NCBI GenBank assembly: GCA_900110015.1
Contig: FOCD01000001.1
Location: 620,001 to 684,000, forward strand
Direction of reading: 5' to 3'
Source: Terribacillus saccharophilus
GTDB lineage: Bacteria > Bacillota > Bacilli > Bacillales > Amphibacillaceae
Length of the DNA: 64,000 nucleotides
In this document: positions 24,942 through 34,978 of the stretch, in pieces
Numbering within the stretch: the stretch's first letter is position 1
How the letters are laid out: every line of letters starts with the position of its first letter
The notes under the pieces: generated by a model
What the model was told of the DNA's origin: nothing
Seen by the model: the letters and a program-made list of their open reading frames with translations, nothing else
The model's database searches: none
Program-made: the position numbers and the translations under genes

Positions 24942-26426
24942 TCAAGGTAATACAGTCTCACCCATAAGTTGAAGATCAACCTGTTTAGCAACGTCTCTGC
25001 CTTCATTGATAGCCCAGACGATTAAACTTTGTCCACGGCGGGCATCGCCAGCTGCGAAAACTTTATCTACATTCGTACGATAATCTCCGTAGGCTGCTTC
25101 CACGCGTTTGTTTGGTGTAACATTAACGCCAAACTCTGTAAGCAACGGTGTTTCTGTGCCTTCAAAGCCGATGGCGATCAATACAAGTTCAGCAGGCCAT
25201 ACTTTCTCAGATCCTTCGACTTCCTGGTAGACAAACATACCTTTATCATTACGTACTTTCTGCATATCAATAGTATGCAATTCTTTTAGATTGCCTTGCT
25301 CATCCTTGACGAATTTCGTTGTCTGGATAGAGTATTGGCGCGGATCTTCCCCGTAAACTGCTTTCGCTTCTTTATGTGCGTATTCCAAACCGAATACATG
25401 CGGATATTCTGGCCATTGATTATCCGCACTACGAGCAAGCGGCAACTGTGGGTGTTTACCGAATTGCGTAACGCTTTTCGCGCCTTGACGAACAGCCGTT
25501 GCGATACAGTCTGCACCAGTATCCCCGCCGCCGATGACAATAACATCTTTACCAGCCGCATCAAACTCAGGCTGAACAGCTAGTTTGTCATCAAGTAACG
25601 CTTTTGTTGAGACGGTTAGATAATCCATTGCGATATGAACACCTTTTGATTCTCTACCTTTGATTACAAGGTCACGCTGCTGCTGAGCTCCAGTACATAA
25701 GATAACAGCATCATATTGTTCACGAAGCTCTTCAGCAAGGATATCCTTACCGATTTCTGTGTTCAGGATAAAGTCAATACCTTCCTGACGCAGTAGGTTG
25801 ATGCGGCGTTCTACCACTTCTTTTTCCAGCTTCATGTTCGGAATACCATACATGAGCAATCCGCCAGCACGGTCAGCACGCTCGTAGACAGTGACTGTGT
25901 GACCAGCTTGGTTCAGCTGATCAGCACTTGCCATTCCTGCAGGACCAGATCCAATGATAGCGACTCTTTTGCCAGTCCGTTTTTGCGGAATGCGCGGTGT
26001 AATCCAGCCATTTTCGAAGCCTTTATCGATGATTGCGCGTTCGATATTCTTGATGGCAACTGCCGGATCGCTGATTGCTACTGTACAGGAACCTTCACAT
26101 GGCGCCGGGCATACACGACCAGTGAATTCCGGGAAATTATTCGTCAGCATCAATCTTTCTAATGCTTCCTTCCATTTACCCTTATACACAAGGTCGTTCC
26201 ATTCCGGAATCAGGTTGTAAATCGGACAGCCTGACGTGGCGCCGCCAATCTCCATACCGATATGACAAAACGGTGTACCGCAGTCCATACAGCGGGCTCC
26301 CTGTGTCTTCAGCGTAGCATCAGAGAAAGGAGCGGCGTATTCGTTCCAGTCCCGGGTGCGTGTCTTTGGATCACGTTCATTTGCTTCTTCTCTTTTGTAG
26401 TCGATAAATCCGGTTGCTTTCCCCAT
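24942..26426 (-). CDS. gltD: Glutamate synthase (NADPH) small subunit
   Basis: The 494-residue flavoprotein delivers electrons from NADPH to the large subunit in ammonia assimilation. It has N-terminal iron-sulfur cysteines (CMDCGTPFCH and CPAPCEGSC), the FAD-binding VAIIGSGPAGMASADQL (about 150) and the NADPH-binding VIVIGGGDTGADC (about 288). The C-terminal GDARRGQSLIVWAI is typical. It starts 15 bp after the gltB stop, so the two are co-transcribed. In B. subtilis nomenclature this subunit is GltB. Regulation by GltC is expected through the upstream promoter. Confidence 0.95.
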   Translation of the reverse strand: MGKATGFIDYKREEANERDPKTRTRDWNEYAAPFSDATLKTQGARCMDCGTPFCHIGMEIGGATSGCPIYNLIPEWNDLVYKGKWKEALERLMLTNNFPEFTGRVCPAPCEGSCTVAISDPAVAIKNIERAIIDKGFENGWITPRIPQKRTGKRVAIIGSGPAGMASADQLNQAGHTVTVYERADRAGGLLMYGIPNMKLEKEVVERRINLLRQEGIDFILNTEIGKDILAEELREQYDAVILCTGAQQQRDLVIKGRESKGVHIAMDYLTVSTKALLDDKLAVQPEFDAAGKDVIVIGGGDTGADCIATAVRQGAKSVTQFGKHPQLPLARSADNQWPEYPHVFGLEYAHKEAKAVYGEDPRQYSIQTTKFVKDEQGNLKELHTIDMQKVRNDKGMFVYQEVEGSEKVWPAELVLIAIGFEGTETPLLTEFGVNVTPNKRVEAAYGDYRTNVDKVFAAGDARRGQSLIVWAINEGRDVAKQVDLQLMGETVLP

Positions 26427-26441
26427 ACTTCCACCTCTTTC

Positions 26442-29400
26442 TTAATGTACTGCTGCAGGTTTCTCGGATTCTTTCACTGGTTTTGGCTGCTGATTTTTCA
26501 ATACGAATGCTTCCATAACAGCTTCTTCCTGCGATAGTCCAAGCTCACGCTGTGCATCAATTTGATGCATCATGCTGCGGTAATCGATTGGAATCACTTT
26601 AACAAAGTAAGCTAGCTCCGCTTCCCAGTTCTCCAGGATGAAGGATGCTTTCTCACTATCTGTGTAAGCCGCATGCTTCTCAATAGTGCTGCGCAGCTCA
26701 GCGATCTCTCTTTCATCAGACAATTGTTCAAAGTCGATCATCTCTGTATTGCAAAGCTGTTTGAATGCTTCCCGGTCAGCCGTATGAATGTAGGCAATAC
26801 CACCAGACATCCCCGCAGCAAAGTTTTTGCCAACTTCACCGAGTATAACAACCTTACCACCAGTCATATATTCACAGCCATGCTCCCCGATACCTTCTAC
26901 AACAGCTGTTGCTCCACTATTCCGGACAGCAAATCGTTCTCCTGCCATACCGTTAATATATGCTTCACCAGAAGTCGCTCCATACAGCGCCACGTTACCA
27001 GCAATTACGTGCTTCGCAGCAGATGCTTGGAATTCCGACGGCTTCTTGACAATTAATTTCGCACCGGACAAACCTTTACCAACATAATCATTGGCATCTC
27101 CCGTTACTGTTAAGGTCATTCCCTTCGGCGTAAACGCGCCAAAGCTTTGACCAGCTGAACCATGGAAATGCAGAATCACTGCGTCTTCTGGAAGTCCTGC
27201 TTCTGCAAACTTCTTGCTGATTTCACTGCCAGCAAGTGTTCCTGCAACACGGTTGATATTGCGGATAGGAAGTTCAAGATTTACTTGTTTCTCACCAGAT
27301 AACGCTTTTTCAATATGCGGCAAGATATCTGTTGTATCCAATGCGATATCAATCTTATGGTTTTGCGGCGTATTGTAAGTCCGAGCTCCGTCGATTTGAT
27401 GCAGCAGTCTGCTTAAATCCAGCTGTCCTGCTTTCCAATGCGATTGTGCTCTTTCAGATACTTCAAGTACATCAGTACGGCCGACCATTTCTTCCATTGA
27501 ACGGAAACCAAGCTCTGCCATAATTTCTCTTACTTCTTGAGCAATGAATGTCATGAAGTTTACAACATGATCAGGATCTCCCATGAATTTCTTACGAAGC
27601 TCAGGGTTTTGTGTTGCGATACCAACTGGGCATGTATCAATATGACAAACACGCATCATAACACAGCCAAGAACTACTAATGGAGCTGTTGCAAAACCGT
27701 ACTCCTCTGCACCAAGCAATGCCGCCATAACAACATCACGGCCAGTCATCAACTTACCGTCGGTTTCCAAACGGACGCGGTCACGTAAACCATTCAGCAT
27801 AAGCGTCTGGTGTGCTTCCGCTAATCCGATCTCCCATGGAAGACCAGCGTGTTTGATACTAGTTTTCGGTGATGCTCCTGTTCCACCGTCATAACCACTG
27901 ATTACGATAACATCAGCAGCTCCTTTAGCTACACCGGCTGCAATCGTGCCGACGCCGCCTTTGGCAACCAATTTAACACTGATTCTTGCATCGCTATTTG
28001 CATTTTTCAAGTCGTGGATCAGCTGAGCCAAATCCTCAATACTGTAAATATCATGATGCGGCGGAGGTGAAATCAAACCAACACCTGGCGTCGATTTCCG
28101 AACGTCAGCAACCCATGGATATACTTTCTTGCCTGGAAGCTGTCCGCCTTCCCCAGGTTTTGCACCTTGCGCCACTTTGATTTGCAGTTCATTCGCCTGC
28201 ACAAGATAAGAGCTCATAACTCCGAAACGGCCAGATGCAATCTGCTTGATGGCACTTCGGCGGAAATCACCATTCTCATCTGGCGTATAGCGCTTAGCAT
28301 TTTCGCCGCCCTCACCGCTATTACTTTTTCCGCCTAGACGGTTCATTGCAATGGCTAATGCTTCATGCGCTTCTTCGCTGATAGAGCCAAATGACATAGC
28401 TCCTGTCTTGAAGCGTTTCACGATGCTTTCAACTGATTCAACTTCCTCAAGCGGGATCGCATTAGACTTCTTAAAATCAAACAAATTACGCAGGAAACCA
28501 AGCCGTTCTTTATCGGCAGCCTCCGTGTATTCTTTAAACAGATCATAGTTATCACGGCGACACGCCCATTGAAGTGTATGAATTGTTTTCGGATTGAACG
28601 CATGATGCTCACCGTTTTTACGCCACTGATATTCACTGCCTGTTTCCAACGCCGACGTTGTGGATTTATAAGCTGCGTGATGACGTTTTTTCGCTTCTTC
28701 TGCGATTGTTTTCAAGTTAATTCCATCAATCTGGGATGTTGTTCCTGTGAAGTACTTAGAAATAACACCATGACTGATACCAACTGCTTCAAAAATCTGC
28801 GCTCCACGGTAGCTTTGTACCGTACTGATGCCCATTTTTGACATAACCTTAACGACACCCTCGGTCATTGCTGCAGCAAATTGTCTGACAGCTTCTGGAT
28901 AAGTCAGCACGATATCTTCGTTATCAATGCTTTCCTTCAGTGTCGCATATGCCAAGTAAGGATGGATGGCATCTGCACCATATCCAAGAAGTGTAGCCAC
29001 GTGATGCACTTCTCGTACTTCACCGGCAGAAGCGATCAAGCTGACCTTCGTCCGAAGACCTTTCCGGACAAGGTACTGATGCAAGCCGCTCACAGCGAGC
29101 AAAGTAGGAATCGGTACATAAATATCAGACATAAGACGGTCTGTTAGTACAAGTACACTGACACCTTTACTGATTGCCTCTTCTGCTTCCTGGAAAATAC
29201 GTTCCATACTTTTCTTCAGATTCTCTCCGAACAATGTATGGATTTCCTGAAGCTTGAAATTGCCGCTTTGTTCAGAAACCAATTGTTCGAGCTGATTGTT
29301 TGTTATAACAGGTGATGCTAATTTAATTCGTCTGCAATTCGTTTCATCTGGATGAAGAAGATTGCCTTCTTTTCCAAGATAAGAAAGCGTACTTGTAACG

Positions 29401-30989
29401 ATTTGCTCCCGATAAGCATCAATCGGCGGGTTTGTTACCTGAGCAAATAGCTGCTTGAAGTACTGGAATAGAGATTGAGGTCGATCAGACAGCACAGCTA
29501 GCGGTGTGTCATTCCCCATTGCTCCGATTGGATCTTTTCCTTCTGATACAAGCGGAACAATATACTTCTGTACATCTTCATATGTGTAGCCAAAAGCTTT
29601 CTGTTTCGTAACAAGGTCCTCAACAGCACTATCATCTGAAACTGTCTGATCATTTAGTTCTACAATGTTTTCATCCAGCCATTGCTGATAAGGTTCTTCT
29701 GCGGCCATTTCCTGTTTGATTTCCTCGTCAGAAATTAAACGGCCTTGCTCCATATCCAAAAGAAGCATCTTCCCAGGACTTAGACGGTCTTTCAATAGAA
29801 TGTTTTCTTCTTCTACATCCAGCACGCCTACCTCTGAGGACAGAATCAAATGGTCATCCTTTGTTACGTAATATCGTCCTGGACGCAGACCATTACGATC
29901 AAGGACTGCACCGATTTGTTTACCGTTTGTGAACGAAATAGCCGTTGGGCCGTCCCATGGCTCCATCAGTGTGCTATGATAAGCGTAAAAAGCACGTTTT
30001 TCTTTATTCATATATGGGTTTTTATCCCATGGTTCTGGAATCATCATCATCGCGGCATGAGCTGGTTTGCGGCCAGCAAGAACGAAGAATTCAAAAGCAT
30101 TATCCATGATGGAAGAATCGCTTCCGTCTGTATCTAGAATCGGCAGGATTTTTTCTGTGTCTTTGCCGAATGCTTTCGAAACGAACTGTTTCTGGCGGGC
30201 ACGCATCCAGTTAACGTTACCTTGAAGCGTATTAATTTCCCCATTATGGATGAGATAACGGTTTGGATGGGCACGTTCCCAGCTTGGGAATGTATTCGTA
30301 CTGAAACGAGAGTGCACAAGTGCAAACGCACTTTCAAATAACGGATCCTGTAAATCCAAGTAGAACTGATCCACTTGTACAGATGTCAGCATTCCTTTGT
30401 AGACGATTGTCTCACTGGAGAAGCTAGCGAAATACAGATGCTGCTGCATTTCTTTTGCTTCACTTTCCGCCTGTTTACGGATTACATACAGCTTACGCTC
30501 GAATGGGAGTCCTTTTTCTGTCTTCTCCCCCTTGCCAACAAAAAGCTGACGAACAAATGGTTTTACGTCCTTTGCCATAATGCCGATGTGCGTGTCATCG
30601 ACAGGTACTGTGCGCCAGCCAATTACTTGCTGACCTTCTGCTTCTACTAGAGCACTGATTTTGCTTTCCAGCTCTTCCTGCTGAGCATCTTGCGTGTTGA
30701 AGAAAATCATCGCAACGCCGTACGAACCAGCCGCAGGTAGCGAAAATTCTGTCTTTTCGGAAAAATAACGGTGTGGTAGCTGCACCATGATCCCTGCTCC
30801 GTCCCCTGATGCAGGATCGCTCCCTTGTCCGCCACGGTGATCAAGCTGGCACAGCAGCTGCAAACCTTTTTGGACAATATAATGAGCGGCTTTACCCTTC
30901 ATATGTGCGTACAAACCGATTCCGCACGCGTCGTGCTCAAATTCCGGTCGGTATAAGCCTTGTGCTTTTGGTAGGAAATGAAATGCCAT
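26442..30989 (-). CDS. gltB: Glutamate synthase large subunit
   Basis: This 1515-residue enzyme makes two glutamates from glutamine and 2-oxoglutarate. I chose ATG at 30989, just after GAGGG, so that C22 (HDACGIG) becomes the N-terminal nucleophile after removal of a 21-residue propeptide. Domains: class II amidotransferase (22-430), central domain, FMN-binding synthase barrel (about 830-1200) with GGEGGENAKRYTPDENGD and the 3Fe-4S motif CVMMRVCHIDTC, and the GXGXG beta-helix tail (GGxAYI-type repeats). In B. subtilis it is called GltA. Divergent gltC lies 132 bp away. Confidence 0.96.
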   Translation of the reverse strand: MAFHFLPKAQGLYRPEFEHDACGIGLYAHMKGKAAHYIVQKGLQLLCQLDHRGGQGSDPASGDGAGIMVQLPHRYFSEKTEFSLPAAGSYGVAMIFFNTQDAQQEELESKISALVEAEGQQVIGWRTVPVDDTHIGIMAKDVKPFVRQLFVGKGEKTEKGLPFERKLYVIRKQAESEAKEMQQHLYFASFSSETIVYKGMLTSVQVDQFYLDLQDPLFESAFALVHSRFSTNTFPSWERAHPNRYLIHNGEINTLQGNVNWMRARQKQFVSKAFGKDTEKILPILDTDGSDSSIMDNAFEFFVLAGRKPAHAAMMMIPEPWDKNPYMNKEKRAFYAYHSTLMEPWDGPTAISFTNGKQIGAVLDRNGLRPGRYYVTKDDHLILSSEVGVLDVEEENILLKDRLSPGKMLLLDMEQGRLISDEEIKQEMAAEEPYQQWLDENIVELNDQTVSDDSAVEDLVTKQKAFGYTYEDVQKYIVPLVSEGKDPIGAMGNDTPLAVLSDRPQSLFQYFKQLFAQVTNPPIDAYREQIVTSTLSYLGKEGNLLHPDETNCRRIKLASPVITNNQLEQLVSEQSGNFKLQEIHTLFGENLKKSMERIFQEAEEAISKGVSVLVLTDRLMSDIYVPIPTLLAVSGLHQYLVRKGLRTKVSLIASAGEVREVHHVATLLGYGADAIHPYLAYATLKESIDNEDIVLTYPEAVRQFAAAMTEGVVKVMSKMGISTVQSYRGAQIFEAVGISHGVISKYFTGTTSQIDGINLKTIAEEAKKRHHAAYKSTTSALETGSEYQWRKNGEHHAFNPKTIHTLQWACRRDNYDLFKEYTEAADKERLGFLRNLFDFKKSNAIPLEEVESVESIVKRFKTGAMSFGSISEEAHEALAIAMNRLGGKSNSGEGGENAKRYTPDENGDFRRSAIKQIASGRFGVMSSYLVQANELQIKVAQGAKPGEGGQLPGKKVYPWVADVRKSTPGVGLISPPPHHDIYSIEDLAQLIHDLKNANSDARISVKLVAKGGVGTIAAGVAKGAADVIVISGYDGGTGASPKTSIKHAGLPWEIGLAEAHQTLMLNGLRDRVRLETDGKLMTGRDVVMAALLGAEEYGFATAPLVVLGCVMMRVCHIDTCPVGIATQNPELRKKFMGDPDHVVNFMTFIAQEVREIMAELGFRSMEEMVGRTDVLEVSERAQSHWKAGQLDLSRLLHQIDGARTYNTPQNHKIDIALDTTDILPHIEKALSGEKQVNLELPIRNINRVAGTLAGSEISKKFAEAGLPEDAVILHFHGSAGQSFGAFTPKGMTLTVTGDANDYVGKGLSGAKLIVKKPSEFQASAAKHVIAGNVALYGATSGEAYINGMAGERFAVRNSGATAVVEGIGEHGCEYMTGGKVVILGEVGKNFAAGMSGGIAYIHTADREAFKQLCNTEMIDFEQLSDEREIAELRSTIEKHAAYTDSEKASFILENWEAELAYFVKVIPIDYRSMMHQIDAQRELGLSQEEAVMEAFVLKNQQPKPVKESEKPAAVH

Positions 30990-31088
30990 TATTAATCCCT
31001 CACTCTCTGTCTCGAACCGACATGTTGTCTTATAGTACATTGTAGGTTTTCTAATTGATCGAAACAATATATAATTTAGATAGAATCA

Positions 31089-31103
31089 ATCTCATTTTGA
31101 GAT
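31089..31103. promoter_or_regulatory. GltC-type dyad between gltB and gltC
   Basis: ATCTC-ATTTT-GAGAT is a 15-bp dyad in the gltB-gltC divergent region, 18 bp before the gltC start. B. subtilis GltC boxes share the ATCTC-N5-GAGAT form, so this is a likely binding site for control of both promoters. Confidence 0.65.
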
Positions 31104-31121
31104 AGATCGGGGGATTACCAC

Positions 31122-32024
31122 ATGGAATTACGTCAACTGCGCTATTTTATCGAGGTTGCACAGCGGGAGCATATGTCGGAAGCAGCCGAATATTTGCATG
31201 TTGCTCAGTCCGCCATCAGCCGGCAAATAAGTAATTTAGAGGATGAACTCGGAGTAGATCTGTTTGAACGGGAAGGCAGAAACGTCAAACTCACCAAAAT
31301 CGGACGTACTTTCCTCTCCCATATCGAAACGGCCATGCAGGCAATCGATTATGCTAAAAAGCAAATCGACGAACATTTAGATCCAGAGCGAGGTTCAATT
31401 AAGATCGGCTTTCCAACCAGCTTGGCTGGTCAACTTCTGCCGACTGTCATTTATTCCTTCAAAGAAGCCTATCCGAACATCCAGTTTCAGCTTCGCCAAG
31501 GAACATATCAATTTCTAATCGAACAAGTGTCTCGCGGTGATATAGATATCGCCTTCATCGGCCCTGTTCCAAGGGACCACGATCGAATTGAAGGAGAAAT
31601 CCTCTTTACCGAGAGCTTTTCTGCGCTCGTTCCAGTCGCGCACCGATTTGCAGAACGGGAGCAGCTACACTTAAAGGACTTGCAGAGCGAGCAGTTCGTT
31701 CTATTTCCTGAAGGATTTAAACTGCGCCAGCTTGTGATGGATGGTTGTAAGAAAGCTGGATTTGAGCCGACTGTGTCTTCTGAAGGTGAGGATTTGGATG
31801 CTATAAAAGGACTTGTTGCGGCCGGCATCGGTATTACTATTTTGCCAGAAAGTACATTCTATGATGCTACGCCCAGGATGACTACGAAAATACCAATTAC
31901 GTTTCCCGAAGTCAGAAGGTCAGTCGGCGTCATCATACCGAAGGAGAGGCAAGTTGCGCCGTCTGAACGATTATTCTACGAATTCGTCCGGGATTTCTTT
32001 TCCCGCTTGCAGCAATTCAGATAA
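31122..32024 (+). CDS. gltC: LysR-family regulator GltC
   Basis: The 300-residue activator has an N-terminal winged helix (MELRQLRYFIEVAQREHMSE, HVAQSAISRQISNLEDELG) and a periplasmic-binding-like effector domain (about 90-295). Position, divergent orientation and the ATCTC-N5-GAGAT dyad identify GltC, which activates the glutamate synthase operon when nitrogen balance demands it, and represses itself. Length matches GltC (300). The start follows a weak GGGGGA site. Confidence 0.92.
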   Translation: MELRQLRYFIEVAQREHMSEAAEYLHVAQSAISRQISNLEDELGVDLFEREGRNVKLTKIGRTFLSHIETAMQAIDYAKKQIDEHLDPERGSIKIGFPTSLAGQLLPTVIYSFKEAYPNIQFQLRQGTYQFLIEQVSRGDIDIAFIGPVPRDHDRIEGEILFTESFSALVPVAHRFAEREQLHLKDLQSEQFVLFPEGFKLRQLVMDGCKKAGFEPTVSSEGEDLDAIKGLVAAGIGITILPESTFYDATPRMTTKIPITFPEVRRSVGVIIPKERQVAPSERLFYEFVRDFFSRLQQFR

Positions 32025-32059
32025 AAAAAGAGATTGTGCATTATGCACAATCTCTTTTT
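32025..32059. terminator. Bidirectional terminator of gltC and the exonuclease gene
   Basis: A 16-bp perfect stem (AAAGAGATTGTGCA core) has a 3-base loop and T-runs on both strands; it overlaps the exonuclease stop codon. Confidence 0.92.
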
Positions 32060-32945
32060 AGTTTGCCAGCTGGTCAGCTGCACGCAATAAACGGCTCAGC
32101 TTTGTCAGTTCGAATTCTTCAAGCATTGCCTGTTTCTGCTTCTCATCTACTGCCCAAACAGCATCGACAAGCTCACAGCTGATTGGAACCTCGCAATGAA
32201 TAGCAGCAAGTTTTCTGCTCAAATGCAAGTTGTCCAAATCCGATTCGATCTTTTTCCGCACACCTGCAGGAAGTTCTTCTAGATTCTCAAGCAGCTTATC
32301 GATATTTTCATATTGAGTAAGCAACTTAATAGCTGTCTTTTCACCAATACCTTTAACTCCTGGATAGTTATCGGAACTGTCCCCCATCAAGCCTTTCATA
32401 TCAATAATTTGCGCTGGCGTCAGACCCTTTTGTTCAAAGAAGCTAGTTTCTTGGAATACTTCATAGTTGCCTTCGCCTTTTCTCATAATCGCAACATCAA
32501 TATTCGGACGGACGAGCTGCAGCATATCCTGGTCACCGGTAAGAACGGTCACGTGATGTCCTTCAGATGCATAAAGGCTAGCCAATGTACCGATGCAATC
32601 GTCAGCTTCGTAATTCTTCAACCCGATATTTGGAATACCATAACCAGCAGCAACTTGCTTAACTGCTTCGAATTGCGGAATCAACTCAACAGGCGGTGCT
32701 TCGCGATTCCCTTTGTACGTATCCAGCATCTCACTGCGGAACGTTTTCGACCCCATATCCCAGCAAGCAGCAACATGAGTCGGTTCAAAATTATCAACAG
32801 CTGCAGCCAAATGACGGATAAAGCCATGTAAACCATTAGTTGGCATTCCCTTTGAATTAATCATGTAATAATTTCGGTAAGCAGTAGCATGAAAAGCACG
32901 GAACAATATCGCCATGCCATCTATTAATAAAATATGATTTTTCAT
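32058..32945 (-). CDS. 5'-3' exonuclease, FEN/PolI-N-like
   Basis: The 295-residue protein corresponds to the N-terminal 5'-nuclease domain of DNA polymerase I as a stand-alone enzyme (YpcP type). Acidic metal residues are seen in LLIDGMA (about 6), CWDMGSKTFRSE (about 61-72), YEADDCIGTLA (about 110), VLTGDQDMLQL (about 133) and LMGDSSDNYPGVKGIGEKTA (about 186), the last being the helix-hairpin-helix entry. It probably removes RNA primers or flaps. Single gene with start after GAAGGAG. A second such domain is usual on PolA elsewhere. Confidence 0.88.
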   Translation of the reverse strand: MKNHILLIDGMAILFRAFHATAYRNYYMINSKGMPTNGLHGFIRHLAAAVDNFEPTHVAACWDMGSKTFRSEMLDTYKGNREAPPVELIPQFEAVKQVAAGYGIPNIGLKNYEADDCIGTLASLYASEGHHVTVLTGDQDMLQLVRPNIDVAIMRKGEGNYEVFQETSFFEQKGLTPAQIIDMKGLMGDSSDNYPGVKGIGEKTAIKLLTQYENIDKLLENLEELPAGVRKKIESDLDNLHLSRKLAAIHCEVPISCELVDAVWAVDEKQKQAMLEEFELTKLSRLLRAADQLAN

Positions 32946-33057
32946 ACGTTTTTCATTGTCTCCTTCTTTTCTTTCATCCTTCTAGTTTACCATACTAGTA
33001 CAAGTCATTTATATAGGGTAAAATAAGTCATATTGACACCAGGAAGGAGCTAGAAAT

Positions 33058-33588
33058 ATGACAACAAACTTTGCTAAAGCAACATTCGCAGGAGGATGCT
33101 TCTGGTGTATGGTAAAGCCGTTTGATCAATGGGACGGCGTTGAATCAGTCATCTCCGGCTATACTGGAGGACATGTCGAGAATCCGACATACGAACAAGT
33201 GAAAACAGGTACGACAGGACATTATGAAGCTGTCGAAATCACTTATGACCCTACGAAAATAACGTACAAACAAATAGTGGATCTCTATTGGCCTCAAATC
33301 GATCCTACCGATGCAGGAGGCCAGTTCCAGGATCGCGGTGACCAATACCGAACAGCTATCTTCTATCATGATGATGTACAAGCAGAACTCGCACAGTTCT
33401 CAAAGAAAGCAATTGAAGAAAGCGGAAAGTTCAAGCAGCCGATTGTAACAGAGATTTTGCCTGCTTCTGTCTTCTACCCTGCTGAGGACTATCATCAGGA
33501 CTTTTATAAGAAGGAAAAAGAAGCCTACGAAGAAGACCGCGCCAAATCCGGCCGTGATGAGTTCATCGAGCAACATTGGGATAAATAA
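33058..33588 (+). CDS. msrA: Peptide-methionine (S)-S-oxide reductase MsrA
   Basis: The 176-residue enzyme repairs oxidised methionine using thioredoxin. The catalytic Cys14 lies in [13 protein letters not shown] with a second Cys17; [24 protein letters not shown] and YHQDFYKKE are typical. No MsrB domain is fused and no msrB follows within the window. The ATG follows AAGGAG. Single gene ending in a terminator; it fits with the oxidative-stress genes around it. Confidence 0.95.
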   Translation: MTTNFAKATFAGGCFWCMVKPFDQWDGVESVISGYTGGHVENPTYEQVKTGTTGHYEAVEITYDPTKITYKQIVDLYWPQIDPTDAGGQFQDRGDQYRTAIFYHDDVQAELAQFSKKAIEESGKFKQPIVTEILPASVFYPAEDYHQDFYKKEKEAYEEDRAKSGRDEFIEQHWDK

Positions 33589-33617
33589 GATACGAATAAA
33601 TCAAGTTACAATAAATC

Positions 33618-33654
33618 AAGCAGGCATTTACCAATCAGCTTGGAATGCCTGCTT
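33618..33654 (+). terminator. Terminator of msrA
   Basis: AAGCAGGCATT (33618-33628) pairs with AATGCCTGCTT (33644-33654), followed by a T-rich tail. Confidence 0.85.
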
Positions 33655-33844
33655 CTTTTATGTTTCATCATAAAATGGACGCTTACTTCCATTCAGCCCT
33701 TCTTGGACTTCCTACCAAAGTAAAACTTTACTCCTCCAACAAACAAGTAGCCTACCAAAGAGATGATAAAACAATTGATTGTTCGGAAACATTCAAAGTT
33801 TTTCACCCCTTTTTAAGAGTAATGATTTCATTTCATCTTACAGT

Positions 33845-34849
33845 TTACATAATATTATTATGGTCAATTTCGTTCTTGATCAGCTTATATGATTTCCATT
33901 TTGCTTCTTTATCGTAGATGTTGGTAATCAGCATGAACTCGTCGGCTTGATATTCCTCCTGTAGCCTCTCCAGCTCTTCCCTAACCTTCGCAGGCGTTCC
34001 AATAACACATCGCTTCCGGTTTTGACGGATTGTTTCTTTATCAGTTTCAGTAAGCTGTCGCTTTTGTATGAGGTCAGGTGAGGGAATCTGCGTATCTCGT
34101 CCCTTTCCGACACTCAGCAGCCAGTGATCCTGACTCTCCGCTAGTTCTTCCGCCTTCTCCTCTGTCTCAGCACATACAACAAATATACAAACAATACCAT
34201 ATGGCTTTTCCCTTGTGACAGACGGACGGAATTCTTCCTTATATATAGGCATTGCATCCGGCTTAGCAGGACTGATGAAGTGACCGAACACAAAACCGAT
34301 GCCAAGTTCTGCCGCTCGCTTGGCACTGCCTTCCGATAAACCAAGTACCCACAAAGGTGTTGGCTCTTTGACACGCGGGGATGCTTTGATTGAACGATAG
34401 GCATGCTCGCGAGGAAGGGAATTATGTAGGAACCCTTGCAGTTCCTCTAGCTTTCTCGGAAATTCACCCATCCCGCTTTCTGCCCCATCTGCCAAAGCAC
34501 TTCGGGTCTGTTCAGTTCCGCCAGGCGAACGGCCAACACCAAGATCCACTCGCCCAGGAAAAAGTCCGGCTATTGTATGAAAAGTTTCTGCCACTTTTAA
34601 AGGACTATACTGTGGCAGTAGCACGCCGCCTGTACCAACTTTTATTTTATTCGTCGCACTAGCAATCCGCGTTGCCATAATTTCAGGCGCGACGCTAACT
34701 AAACCATTTGTATTATGATGCTCTGCAAACCAATAGCGCTCATAGCCTAATATCTCTGCGTGCTGAGCCAGTTCTACACTTTCCTGTAGTGCTTCTTCTG
34801 GCGTTACACCTCTTCTGATCGGTGCCTGATCTAATACGCTAAGCTTCAT
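33845..34849 (-). CDS. LLM-class flavin-dependent oxidoreductase
   Basis: The 334-residue protein is a bacterial-luciferase-like (beta/alpha)8 monooxygenase using reduced FMN. Visible family marks are LSVLDQAPIRRG (2-13), the FMN-region RYWFAEHHNTNG (about 38-49), VGTGGVLLPQYSPLKVAE (about 72-89) and GLFPGRVDLGVGRSPG (about 94-109). The C-terminal NRKRCVIGTPAKVREEL is the usual end. It resembles the YwcH/YceB group, whose substrates are poorly known. No partner reductase is adjacent. Single gene. Confidence 0.88.
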   Translation of the reverse strand: MKLSVLDQAPIRRGVTPEEALQESVELAQHAEILGYERYWFAEHHNTNGLVSVAPEIMATRIASATNKIKVGTGGVLLPQYSPLKVAETFHTIAGLFPGRVDLGVGRSPGGTEQTRSALADGAESGMGEFPRKLEELQGFLHNSLPREHAYRSIKASPRVKEPTPLWVLGLSEGSAKRAAELGIGFVFGHFISPAKPDAMPIYKEEFRPSVTREKPYGIVCIFVVCAETEEKAEELAESQDHWLLSVGKGRDTQIPSPDLIQKRQLTETDKETIRQNRKRCVIGTPAKVREELERLQEEYQADEFMLITNIYDKEAKWKSYKLIKNEIDHNNIM

Positions 34850-34978
34850 GCGCCCACCTCTTCTCTGCTCTTTTCCTTTTTATTTTAGGTAAAGTGGTAG
34901 GAAGCATACAAGATATTCGCTCAATAACGCTAAAGGTACTTTTCAAGGGAGATATCGTAAACACTCAAATCAGGTAAC

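Noticed and set aside
26673-30650. Many 60-130 codon plus-strand frames over gltB
   Set aside because: They are antisense to glutamate synthase, lack start signals and have the composition of reverse-frame noise.
33693-33806. 37-codon minus-strand ORF starting at GTG, with one hydrophobic segment and a basic tail (FGRKSKKG)
   Set aside because: The product looks like a tiny membrane peptide, but the only GGGG run touches the GTG directly, leaving no spacer for a ribosome-binding site. No other support is visible.
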